Source: Lepraria neglecta (Eukaryota > Ascomycota > Lecanoromycetes > Lecanorales > Stereocaulaceae). From it: a stretch of 64,000 bases of DNA. The notes under the pieces were generated by a model. It saw only the letters and a program-made list of their open reading frames with translations. It was not told where the DNA came from and made no database searches. The stretch's first letter is position 1. Every line of letters begins with the position of its first letter. This document shows positions 22,208-32,289 of the stretch, piece after piece. The stretch covers positions 3,596,001 to 3,660,000 of the forward strand of contig CM065653.1 in assembly GCA_033220425.1 (NCBI GenBank). The letters run 5' to 3'. The translations under genes and the position numbers were made by a program.

Positions 22208-22572
22208 ATAAAGGCTCTACTCAAAATTCGGCCTTATGTAATACTATAGTGCCGAGAATATACGAAGTCAAAGAAGCTCCTGTGAAATGATTATCCCACT
22301 TATACTCCAATTTGTATGAACTCTATATAGAACTCCTAATCTCTTTGAACATGCCGCTCGCTTATGATGACTAAGGTTTTCAGATAATTGCTACCCGACG
22401 AACTGTCCAAGGGAGTACTTAGTCAACAGCGTCGACAATGCAAGCTGTAAAAGGAATCCTTACCTTTAATGAGAATTACGATGGACCTTTCTGAAGAATG
22501 TGTATTGATTAAGACTAGTCTAGGCTCTATCTATGTAATTTCGCCTGCTCCTAATCAATGACTGTATACATT
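22208..22572. other. Intergenic between convergent genes
   Basis: AT-rich, no coding signal; presumably holds the 3' ends of the RING gene and of the GPI-protein gene. Confidence 0.45.
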
Positions 22573-23517
22573 TTAGAGACAGAATAAGAGTAATCTAGCA
22601 ACCAACCAAGTCGAGGACCGATTGGCTACTTTTGTGGCCGATCCCGTAAACGATGTCGGTGCTGCTGTAGACTTCAAGAACCCAGATGATACGTTGGACG
22701 TTGTAGAATACGTGGTAAGTGAGCTGGCCGAAATCTGCTCCTTTGATACTATTCGGGTGGGTTGTAGCTGTGTCGAGGTAATCCCAGTGCCACCTGAAAC
22801 AGTCTTGGTACGAGACGAGATCTCAATCTCAATACGGGTTGAGACCTCGTTGAGAACTTGGGAGCCGGGCAGGGTCGGGGCTAGGGGCATTCCGCTTTTC
22901 GAAAAGGTCCATGATCCGTTGGAAATAGATCCTGAGGTCGGTGCCAACCTAGAGACTCCGCTAGCCCCACCAATAGCGCTACCAGTAGGTTGAAAGTGGA
23001 TGGCGCCGCCCCCTGTCGCTGCTGTTCCCGCTATCGTCTTCCATGGTAGAGTAGTTGCACCGCTAGTAAGTAGATTCGAGTTCGGAGAGTTCGTCTGAAG
23101 GCCGCTACCTAACAAAGATAACTGGTGCGTAGAGAAGGGTCGTGTTGTTGCTGCACCTTCGAAGAGTAACGGTGCCATCCTACTACTTGGGAGTATTAAA
23201 GGTGATGTAGTAGTGCCGGAGTGAAAGGTTACACTAGAAGACTCCACCGTCGCTGTAGGGATAATGCTAGAAGTCGAGGACTCGTCGCTAGCGACGCTAC
23301 CCAGAGTTAATGCTAACGCAAAGTTCCCAATACCGCTTGCCGAATTCGTATTATCAATATCGCCACTGTAAGTTGTTGTTAGCTTGCACAAGGTTGTTCG
23401 TGAATCCAATAAATATTACCTTCCAAGAGCCTGCCCAGCAAAGCTAACTTGTCCTACTGTTTGCCATGAAAATAGTAGTATTAATAGTGAAGCCAAAGAC
23501 TTCTTCTGTAAAACCAT
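22573..23517 (-). CDS. Secreted Ser/Thr-rich protein, probable GPI anchor
   Basis: Two exons (23517-23420, 23365-22573; intron gtaata..acag, 54 bp) give 296 aa. Residues 1-23 form a clear signal peptide (MVLQKKSLASLLILLFSW). The mature chain is rich in Ser, Thr and Gly with no folded domain visible, as expected of a heavily O-glycosylated wall protein. The C-terminus ends in a hydrophobic stretch (STWLVARLLLFCL) after a small-residue region, the layout of a GPI-anchor signal. No enzymatic motif. It is probably a cell-wall or plasma-membrane surface protein; family not recognised. Confidence 0.72.
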
Positions 23518-23985
23518 TATGAATGTTTACTGATTGCTGTGTTTGAATGATAAATCTTTTGCGTTTTCAGAAAGTAAAGATAGTGTAATGAAGCCCGCTT
23601 GAGAAAAGAATAGTTAATAATCTAACGAGTAAATAAGAGATAAATAAGATAGCTTCTAGATGCTAAGCTAGCGTATAAAAGTGAAAAGAAAAATACAAAT
23701 ATAGAAAAAGATAAAGATATTTATGAGGAGAAAGGGGAGGGGGGAGGGGGGGGTGTCTTTTTTTAGCAAGCTAAGGGGGGCAGTCTATTCTGAACGAGTT
23801 TCTTCATTTAAGCTACGTACGTTCTATAAAGTAACGGCGTTTTCCGAGAGTTTAGTATAGTATAAACGCACAGTCTTCGCCTGTTGATCAGGAAGTTTCT
23901 ACAAAGAGGCGATAGATTCTCGAATTAAGCAATCAGATCGTGAAATAAGATCCAACTACCGTTATCATCAAAATCTATACGCAAG
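23518..23985. other. Intergenic, AT-rich with poly-G tract
   Basis: A G4-A-G6-A-G8 run at 23734-23753 sits in otherwise AT-rich sequence between two divergent genes, in the region where both promoters must lie. Four G blocks would permit a quadruplex. Confidence 0.6.
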
Positions 23986-25524
23986 ATGACGCCGGTACCA
24001 AAGTCAGGGACGAAGGCCAAAGCAAGAGATATAGCAAAAGAGATGGTAAGAGGAAAAGCAGAAAAAGCGAAAAGGTTGGACGTCATCAAAACCTCTAAGG
24101 CCAAGAAAACCACCGAAAAGCAGAGTATCGACGAGCAGATAGACAAGCTAAAGAAAGACATCGCAGCAATTTCTGCCGTTGAGCTCGAGGACCCCGAAAA
24201 AAAGAAACACTATGATGATCTTAAAGAGCAGCTAGAGTCCCGATCTATACTTTTGAAGGAGTTTGAGAGTGTACTAGAGTAACTCAACAAGGAAGCGGAG
24301 GATGTCGAAATGGAAGACGCAGAAGACATAAAGCAGGAGGAGTCTTCTTCACCTCCGGTAATCAAGATTTCGTCTGAAGCTGACGGCAATGACATCTCGA
24401 ATCCATTCGATCTAACCGATCTGGGAGCTGAGGTGGATTTACTCAAGCCTCAAGAGACATAACCTACGGCAGGATTACTAGATCCAGACAAATACCGCAA
24501 ATTAATGGTGACTAAAGGGGCTCCGGGAGGGGGAAGAATAGGTATTGTCGGATACGGACCACAGAATGCATCGATATTCAGGCGAGAAATGCTTGCCGAA
24601 GGAGAGGACTTAAACGGTGTCGTAGATATCTCGGAGGCTAAGTTGCGCATCGGAGAAGGGGCAGACTACGTTCAAGGCAAAAAGGTTTGGTGGGTTTCTC
24701 GTCGTAACATCGTCTCGATCTAAGGTATAGCGATTCCAGAGTCAGCCAGCCTGAAAGATCTCGACCCTGACCGCAAAAGCGCCCGTGATCTATGGATCCC
24801 CACGGACATTCTTATCAAATGGAGTAAAAATGGGAAGATTCTCAGGAGTTGGGAAACCAGGGCGAGCTTTAGAAGAGTATGGGGTAAACAGGGAGACGGC
24901 CCAGATTGGGCTATCTTTGATGCAGCTAAGTATGCCGAGAGTCGATTCAAGCAATGGAAGAAGGGCGCGCGACCGGCTCTAAGCCGGTCAGTAACCCCAA
25001 ACCTAGAGTATATAGCGGATATGGAGCGAGAAAAGGCCAAGAAACGGGCATTAAAACGCAAGGCCAAGAAACGAGGGAAAAAGGGCACACGCAAGTCTAG
25101 AAAGTTAAGAGATGATAGTGATGACAGCGATGATAGCGACGACAGCGATGACAGCGAGAGTGAGGACGACGATAGCGCGGGAGGCAGACATAAGAAAAGA
25201 GGGAAGAGCAGCAAACGCAAGTCTAGAAAATCAAGGGATGACAGCGATGACAGCGACGACAGCGATGACAGCGATGACAGCGACGAGAGTGAGGACGATG
25301 ATAGCGATACGGGCGGCAGATATAAGAAAAGAGGGAAGAGAAGCAAACGCAAGTCTAGAAAGTCAAGGGACGATAGTGATGACAGCGATGTCAGCGACGA
25401 TAGCGACGTCGATCCCAAAAAATTCAAAAAATCGTGGTGCTACGTCAACGGCAAGGTTTCCGGTCATTTGAGCAAGAAAGACCAGCTAAAAATGAAGAGG
25501 GCTTTGAAGAAGGCGAGGTCGTGA
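23986..25524 (+). pseudogene. Lys/Ser/Asp-rich protein gene with three in-frame stops
   Basis: A single frame of 513 codons from ATG 23986 to 25524 is interrupted by TAA at 24280-24282, after PQET (about 24459-24461) and after RRNIVSI (24721-24723). Register is kept across all three; each could be CAA changed to TAA. The N-terminus is a charged coiled coil (IDEQIDKLKKDIAAI). The middle looks folded (APGGGRIGIVGYGPQNASIF, VWWVSRRNIVSI, LIKWSKNGKILRSWETR). The C-terminus has three KKRGK...KRKSRKS blocks alternating with Asp-Ser-Asp runs, ending WCYVNGKVSGHLSKKD. Family not recognised; composition suggests a nuclear or chromatin-associated protein. Confidence 0.6.
25105..25410 (+). repeat. Asp-Ser-Asp coding repeat
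   Basis: Near-perfect gatgacagc/gacgatagc 9-bp units encode DDS runs, arranged in two long blocks and one short block separated by basic segments. The larger unit is about 125-130 bp. Confidence 0.85.
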
Positions 25525-26144
25525 ATGGCAAGAATCGCGACTCGGTAATTTGGGCGGATTGAGTCGTGCTGGGAGGCCATCTCAGCAGGCGGAGTGGCCC
25601 GCTTGTTCGTGTTTATGCTTTTATTGTTTGAGTTTGATTTGTTTGTATGTAGATGTTTCTAATAGTAGTATTAGCGAATAGATTGATTTGAGCCGTGCTA
25701 TGGAAAATTAGAATACCAGCGATGCTGCTTCTGCGATTAGTTCATACTGAATGTTTTCGATTCTTTCCATGCTCGGCCTCTTAAATTATGTGAATTCTCT
25801 ACCAGCATCCCAAGTTGGGCTCTGACCACCTGCATCGAGTAACGGATTATCGCGTAAGATGTCCTGCTAAAGGTAGCGCGCGCTAACGTAAAATCCTCGG
25901 TCGAAAAGATGGACCAAGTATGAGAATAGAGACAGTGCAAAGACTGGGTAGGGGATTGTCCGAATTTAGGTTAGCAGAAGGGAGGGGGGGGGAGGGGGGG
26001 GGGGATGGGGTTCCAAATTTAGATATCGGGTAAACTTTCCAAACTATGATTGGGCTTCTTATTGAAGGACGGCTGCGTTCTCTCCATGTTTGACAGGATT
26101 ACTGAAAGTTAGCACATTGATTCTGCGTATAGGAAGCTGTTCAA
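25525..26144. other. Intergenic with the longest poly-G tract
   Basis: No gene recognised. At 25980-26010 the strand reads G3-A-G9-A-G11-AT-G4, the longest G-tract in the window. Confidence 0.6.
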
Positions 26145-26868
26145 ATGGCACCACTGAGACAGAGTAATTCAGATTGTGCAGCTTATAGAACAAAATGCCG
26201 GCGGAAACTCTCCGAACATATTCGTAAGATCTGGCTGCCCATTGGAGGATGCACTTTGCTTACAAGTTCCCAAGTGATCAAGCTTGGAATCTCAATTGAG
26301 CCGGCCGAAGTACGCTTGATCACAAGTGCGAGCGATCCCTATACTTGGCAAGCACTACTAGAGAAACGGCACCTCTTCAGGAAAAAAGCACTCTATTGGT
26401 GCTTATCGAGAATTATGTCGAGGAGTTGGTGTATCATTTGAAGCTTCCCTGGTAAATGAATCGAGTAAGGCAGCTGGGGAGATATTATCGGAGGAGAGAC
26501 CAGGAGCTATAGTATGCGTGTTTTGTATTGCTTGGCCACCAACTAAGAATATGCAGAATACATCCAATGTCGATAACACCTTCACCACGGTGATCGAGTA
26601 ATTAGAAGCAGAAAAGCGTAAGCTCACCGCTGAGCTGCAAGAGTCACATGTTCAAGCAGCAAAGGCAATGGATTCAAAGGAGCTGGCCGAAGAAAAAGTG
26701 ACCCGATTAACATCATTGATTCAAGCGGCTGATACGGAAAAGCAATTGTTACAGCAACAAGTATTAAGTCTGACAGGCATGGTGGAATATCTTAGAAACA
26801 CAACGGTCAGTTCGGTGGATGAGTTCATAAGCAGACTCAAGCTTGACCTGAGCCTTTTCCGTGGATGA
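26145..26868 (+). pseudogene. Decayed gene with coiled-coil C-terminus
   Basis: ATG 26145 opens MAPLRQSNSDCAAYRTKCRR and runs in frame to 26441. From about 26430 a second frame reads SFEASLVNESSKAAGEIL, AIVCVFCIAWPPTKN and TVIE, then TAA at about 26600, then LEAEKRKLTAEL and a long heptad region ending SLFRG at 26866. The internal stop would be CAA to TAA (IEQLEAEK is a natural coiled coil). The first and second frames differ, so an intron or a frameshift lies near 26400. No family name can be given. Confidence 0.4.
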
Positions 26869-27109
26869 AGCTTTGTATGGAGACTGTACACGTTACATGG
26901 ACTAAGATAGCACCAAAAATGAGCCACAATTCAGCCTTTTCAAGTAAAGAAACTAGATAAACCGTAAGCCCGAAAGGAGGGCGTCTGCGAATATGCTGGA
27001 GTGGACTTGCGGTATATAAGAGGAATGAGTACAAGCAAACCGATGCTGCCGTACTTGATGGATGTTTCGAGGCAGCCAATGTTGCCACTGAAAACATGAT
27101 ATGGTTGAC

Positions 27110-30100
27110 TCAATGGCTTCCTCTTCTGCGACCCTTGACACCCCGCTTGATATGACGAGAGGTCCGTTGACTTTGATTCGCCGTTGGCTTTGGTTGACTT
27201 AATCGTAGTACGATCCTGGGCTTAGCTTGGCCGACTCGAAGCGTGATGCGAGGTTTCTTGGTATTGATAGGGATGTCTTTCGCGCTCGCAGTGCTGCCAT
27301 CGCTCGGATCTACTAGATGAGCTCCCTGATTCGTGGAGAGGCGAGTATCACCGATAGTCATGGTATGCGAAAGTGTGCTCTTGGTGTCACTATTGCAGTC
27401 GTCGCCAATCTCTTTTGCGGAGGAACATGATAGGGATCGGGAACGTAGGTATAGAGAGAATAAAGCGTCTTTATCAGGCGGAGGGAGCTTCCCTTTATCA
27501 GTCTCAGACAAACTTGTTGACCACTCAAGCTCGCCAGGCGGTTCTCGGCTGAACTCGCCTGTCATGAACAGCTCATCAGTATCTGGAGGTGACGTGGCCT
27601 CGCTATAAGTTAATCCCGGTAGATCCTGTAGGCTGTCCTTGGCTGTCGTATCAGTGGAATCGGCCTTGGACAAGAGGTGTGAAGATGTAAGGCAGATGCC
27701 GTTCGGAGTGGTTTCGATCAACAAGGGCGGAGGTGTCTTAATGCTTCGATTTATCTTTCGGGCGTACTTGATTCGCTTCGGAGGCTGTAGCTCGTGCTCT
27801 TGCTCATCTCTATTCTTGTTCTGCCGCTTCTTGCCTGCGGTGCCAGGTGTCCATTCGACGAAAGGGTCCCAACTGGGCTCTGTGTGCTCACCTATAGCTA
27901 GTTTTAGGCGCATCTGGAATAGGTGCACATCGCGCATATGGTAGCCAAAGGACGGTCTATCTTTAAGCTGCAGCGTGTATAAAGGATGAGGACATGGCAA
28001 CGGCCAACGGGACTTTTCTAGATGTTTTCCGAGATGGGTCCTTAATGCAGCTTCTCTGGTCCAGGAGCACAATCTCGATGATGGCTCGGCGTCGTGGTCA
28101 CCTATGCAGAAAACACAAAAGGCAGGACGGAAAAGTGTATGGCAGAGGGTGATAGACCCGCACCGCTTCGAAGTAATCGACTCGAGGTGCGTTTGGCAGT
28201 ACTGACCCCATTCTTCTTCGACAAACCAATCGAAGCAAGCGAAGCAATATTTCAATTCGGATTACAGTCGCTCGAGGTTATACGCCAGCTGTTTGCGACA
28301 GTAGTTGTGGGTGTGTATGCTCCGTTGAGGTTTGCGTAGACTGCGACCGTTAGACTTCTACCAATCCGACGGACTATAAGGATTATACCTCATCATCTCC
28401 ACACCACAGCCCTCCACGGGGCAAATACCCTCGACAGGTTTCTCTCCAGGTCGGTATAAGATCGTGGAGTCTTGAGATGCAAGGGTACACAGATCTTCGA
28501 TGGCTTGTCTTCGTTCTTCCTCGGATACGACTTCATCTAAGACTATCATCTTTGTAAGGCGATGGCGTTCTGGCATTACTCGTGAGAGAATCTCTAAGAG
28601 GTCTGTTTGTTTCTCATCATCGGGACGCTCCTTCCCGCAGGTCGTGATTTTCCAGTCCCGCCGCTGCCGGACCCATTCGAGTTTATATTGCTGCAAAATC
28701 TTCTTTGTGAGGCTAGCTCGATAATTACGGACTTTGTTTTCGGCCGCTTTGATTTGGGAAGCAGTACCATTTCTTTTCTTGAGCCGGTAGACTTCGCTTT
28801 CGAATTCCAACAGTTGTGGATCCCGTCTAATCGCATCTTCTTTTTCGGCTGGTAGTTTGGTGGGAAGGCCCTTTTCGCGAAATTTGGCAAAGGATTGGAA
28901 ATAGTCAACGTGATCGTGTTGAGCAGGCTCCTTGTGGAAGGCCGTTTTTCCACAGCAGGAAGAGGTATTCGCCACGTAGCTTGAGCCGTAGACACGAGGA
29001 TCCTTTTGGGTGATATGCTGGGATCGTTGGACCTCCGTATACCTCTCTATACGGTTTATTCGTCAGCGAGAGGGACAAAATTATATCAAGTTTGACTTCA
29101 AAACCACTTACCGTCGAGCATCTTTGCCAGGTAGCGGCGTATGGCATGAACTGTAGCATTGCCAAAGTATCCCGAGAGGTTCAATACAGACTTGACAATG
29201 CTATCGAAGGTGCTCTTCAGAAGCGGATCTTCGGTGACACCCCGTTGCTTAGTGGCGTTGCGGAGTATGGGGAGAGTCTCTACGGAATCATTCCATGGAA
29301 CGATGAGCTCGTCTTCGCCTGGAGGTATTTGTAGCTGCCATAGATCTTTGAATGAATCTATGCCCTTAATAGCATTGTCTGCGATAGCTAAAGCAAGTAG
29401 ATACTGGGTATCATCGTAGAGCAGCTTGCTGTGTTGACTGGTAGACGCACTATACCTTCAAATGTAAATCTTTATTAGTGAATATATATAAGACAATGTA
29501 GAGAGGACATTACGTAGTATTCTCGGGATCACGGTTGTTTTTCACCCAACGCTGGTCGATCCGATATATCGCCTTCCAACCACCACTGGGGATCCGTTTC
29601 AGAACGAGGTCAATATCCTGTAAGGAATCAGCGAATTTCCCCCTCAAATCGTTCCAGGGAGATATACCCGGTACCGAAGACCCCCTTTATCTTTGTTCTC
29701 CTTCTCTGGGAAGAAGGCACTGATTCGTGCTCCTGTCCAGCAGAAGACGGCAATTATAAAGGGAATTTGAACTTTATTGCGTGGATGGATGAATTGGGTA
29801 TCGTCGACAGTCCAGAATGTGATAGTGAACTGAACTAGCTCCTTTTGACCGAACAAGTACTTCGGCTTCTTCTTGTTCACTACTAGGCCATCTTTAGTCA
29901 GGGTATCCCTGATCCACTGATAAAGTTCCTTTTAGCTATGGGGACAGTATCTTGTACTTTGGTATGTACTTACATCGTATACCGCACTTCTATCCTCCTT
30001 ATCGACACAGTTACCCGTTACTCGAGTGAATCCAGTAAAGAACCACTCCGTAAAGGTTTTCATTGAATCGACGGTGACCTTTTTCTGTCCGTCGATAATT

Positions 30101-30570
30101 CCCTGGCTGGTCGAGATAATAAAGCGAAGGAAGTCCTTGATGGTGACAAGATCTAGAGGGGGTAAACCTTCTCGGAGACTCCGTGATCTAACGGTATAGG
30201 AGACGTCGACCGCGGCATCGTCACCAAAAAGTGCCTCTCCTGTATCCTGTTCCGGCTTTTCGACAGCAAATACCCATCTGCTCAACTAGGTAAGTATATA
30301 TCTTGTGATAGGGGACCGAGCCTACGTTTGTACTCACTCCTTATAGCGTCTTAAAGCAATATCCTGATTCCTCAGGGTACTCTTGACATACTTTGTATTG
30401 TTCCTCTTGCTATCCTCTTCCTGATGAGCTCCCTGCTTGTAGCCGTTGGCTGTAGCTCTCTTCAGTAGCTCTGCTGGCGACACGTCGTTCCGGCCTATGA
30501 CCGTATGAAATAGAGAGAAGAGTCGAGGATAAGTGTGGGGGAGATAGTGGTCGTAATCTGTGGGTCATAA
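27110..30570 (-). pseudogene. DUF3435 tyrosine recombinase (Starship captain), two in-frame stops
   Basis: Exons: about 30567-30338 (preceded by an unresolved first exon), 30277-29974, 29916-29668, 29617-29514, 29455-29112, 29046-27110; exons 2-6 with the two bases carried over give 980 codons in frame. Seen: NTKYVKSTLRNQDIALRRYK then WVFAVEKPEQ at the N-terminus; catalytic Arg in FCWTGARISAFF; HAIRRYLAKMLD (His-x-x-Arg box); catalytic Tyr in DPRVYGSSYVANTSS; then DYFQSF, WVRQRRDW, and ILYRPGEKPVEGICPVEGC. A Cys/His C-terminal region follows (KYCFACFDWFVEEEW, SKRCGSITLCHTLFRP) and a basic tail. Two stops, TAG at 28358-28360 and TAA at 28262-28264, separate the recombinase part from the zinc-binding part; both fit CAG/CAA to TAG/TAA. 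Captains cut and integrate the whole Starship. The catalytic part is otherwise open. Confidence 0.92.
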
Positions 30571-30722
30571 GAGTAAGAATTGAAGAGCCAGGATGGGCGG
30601 CGCACCGCTCCCTGTTATACCCCACCTCAGCGGCCATCTCTGAGACCCCTGAGGTGGGCTGTGTGAGAGCGCGCGCTTTTTTTGGAGGCTCGAACGAGGG
30701 GTTCTTAGTGAGTGGAAGGAAA

Positions 30723-30800
30723 GGTGAGCGCGAAGCGTTGATCACCCAGTCGGGGTGTTGGATCACCAGGGAGGGGTGCCGCATCACCCCTGCTCACCCA
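30723..30800. repeat. Cluster of short inverted repeats next to the captain
   Basis: The hexamer GGGGTG and its complement recur: CACCC-AGTCG-GGGTG (30743-30757), GGGGTG-CCGCAT-CACCCC (30773-30790), with further TCACC or GGTGA copies at 30723, 30763 and 30794. It lies upstream of the captain, where Starship 5' termini carry recombinase-binding repeats. Whether these are such sites is inference. Confidence 0.5.
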
Positions 30801-31144
30801 GCTCCCTCGCTAAAGCGGCAGGGCCCGCGCGAGCTTCCACTGAGCTCGACGCAGATTTCTGTTGTCTTCTATTGCCAAGACTTGGCGTTTTTCATAGGTT
30901 TCACTTGGCAGTTGCTGAATCCCAGGTTACACTCGGATTCGGACTACATCGGAAGGGACAAGCCCTGAACCTTCTCGGAACCATGGACGAGGACTCAACC
31001 TTGAGGAATTTGAAGCCAGTGCATGCCACGGCTGTACCGTTTGCCCGCCAACGCAGTGACCAGGCGCGAGACCAGCGGTGAGGGCCCCAAGAGCCAGAGC
31101 TTCCCACCTCTTACGATACTACTGTATTAGCAGTACCCGCCAAA
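30801..31144. other. Probable element edge and methyltransferase promoter
   Basis: About 340 bp between the inverted-repeat cluster and the methyltransferase ATG. The Starship 5' boundary should be here or slightly to the left. A 33-codon frame from an ATG at 30984 is not convincing. No duplication of a target site could be identified without the other end. Confidence 0.5.
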
Positions 31145-32289
31145 ATGGAGCAGCATATTGCCCCGAGTAATTCAGAGCCTCGAGATCCGCTTCTCACTCG
31201 CTCCCCATCTACTGGCATCGGCGATGAATACAAAATTCCACCTCCAGCTTCCACCTCGTTTAGTGTGCTGAAAGATCGTATCAAGCAACACTACGAGATC
31301 TGCTCTGATTACTATTACTCGCTTTGGTAGGTATGCATCCCTGTGCACTTGGACCATTCACTGACCAACAGGGGCGAGCACATCCACCATGGCTACTTCC
31401 TCCACCCTGAAGACACGAAAGAGCTGGCCCAAACTCGACTCATAGACCTCTTGCTCGAAACCTCCAATCTAGCTCGTGGAAGTAGCGTACTCGACGTTGG
31501 CTGTGGAATAGGTGGCACGACACGATATCTGGCGAGGGAAAAGGCGTGCAATGTCACTGGCATCACCATCAGTGGGCAGCAAGTGAAGATGGCGAGACAA
31601 TTGACGGCAAAGGAGGCCGCCAGTGGAGGACAAGACACTGATGGGGCTACACCTGTGAAGCTGAATGACGGAATAGTACGTTACATGGAGCTTGACGCTG
31701 AGAAAATGGGAGACTTCTTCAACAAGGCTACATTTGATGCTGTCTGGATATCGGAAGCGATGAGCCACTTGCCTGATAAAGAGCTTTTCTTTCGCAATGC
31801 GGAGACTCTGCTAAAATCAGGCGGCAAACTTGTAGTAGCGGATTGGTTCAAGGGGGAAGACCTGACCGAAACGCAAATGGACGCGGACATCAAGCCCATT
31901 GAAGGTCAGGGCAGTTCCTGTCCTACCGTAGATATTTTACTGATTGTTCTCGAAGATGGAATGCTGCTCCCAAGCTTGTGTACAACATCGGACTACGTCC
32001 AATATGCACAGCAGGTCGGGCTGAAGGTTTTTGCAAAACCCATCGATATTAGCAAAGAGGTGTCTAAGACTTGGTAAGTCGATACCTTGAGTGTAATACA
32101 ACGCCACTGCTCATCATGAACACTATGTACAGGGACATTTCATGGTCGCTCATCCAATCGCCTGCGCTGTGGGCCTTTGCCTTTTCTCAAGGCCGAGATG
32201 CAATAGCATTTTTGCAAGCTTTTCGAGCAATGAGGAGAGGTTATGCGAACGAGACCTTTCGCTATGCTGTAATGGTCTTCCAGAAGTGA
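31145..32289 (+). CDS. SAM-dependent methyltransferase (class I)
   Basis: Four exons (31145-31326, 31372-31904, 31956-32073, 32133-32289) give 329 aa. Motif I is VLDVGCGIGGTTRYLA; motif II region is YMELDAEKMGDFF; motif post-II is FDAVWISEAMSHL; motif III is LKSGGKLVVADWF. The general plan resembles small-molecule C-, N- or O-methyltransferases of the UbiE/tocopherol/sterol type. No signal peptide; cytosolic. It is the first gene beyond the captain and heads a run of P450 genes on the same strand, so it may have acted with them on a secondary metabolite. The substrate cannot be predicted. No disruption seen, but its upstream region is only a few hundred bases from the transposon edge. Confidence 0.85.

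Larger units (their letters stand above)
1..30900 (-). mobile_element. Starship-type giant transposon, partial (5' end at right)
   Basis: Seen: a DUF3435 tyrosine recombinase gene at 27.1-30.6 kb on the minus strand, and to its left a patatin-like phospholipase, a DUF3723 protein, a ferric reductase and SANT/MADS/RING-type small proteins. Known: Starships are fungal DNA transposons moved by a DUF3435 captain that lies at the 5' end and points into the element; DUF3723, ferric reductase, patatin-like and NLR genes are their commonest accessory genes. Inferred: the 5' edge lies between about 30.57 and 31.14 kb, just before the methyltransferase, and the 3' edge lies outside the window. No terminal repeat or target-site duplication could be fixed, so the stated right limit is approximate and membership of each gene is inferred from position. 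No NLR gene was seen. Poly-G/C tracts, minisatellites and RIP-like stops are confined to this half. Confidence 0.8.

Noticed and set aside
25112-25471. A second plus-strand frame rich in Met/Thr/Ala over the DDS repeat
   Set aside because: It is the shifted reading of the gatgacagc repeat; the other frame continues the upstream protein.
27333-27944. Plus-strand frames opposite the captain tail
   Set aside because: They are antisense to the conserved DUF3435 C-terminal region.
30565-30576. A TTAC(N7)A match on the minus strand, like a target motif reported for some Starships
   Set aside because: Such a loose pattern is expected about once in this interval by chance and it overlaps the captain's likely first intron or exon; no partner copy is visible.
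30410-30787. An open minus-strand frame of 125 codons as the captain's N-terminus
   Set aside because: The conserved N-terminal sequence (LLKRATANGYK...LRRYKE) is in a different frame over the same bases, and no splice joins the two frames.
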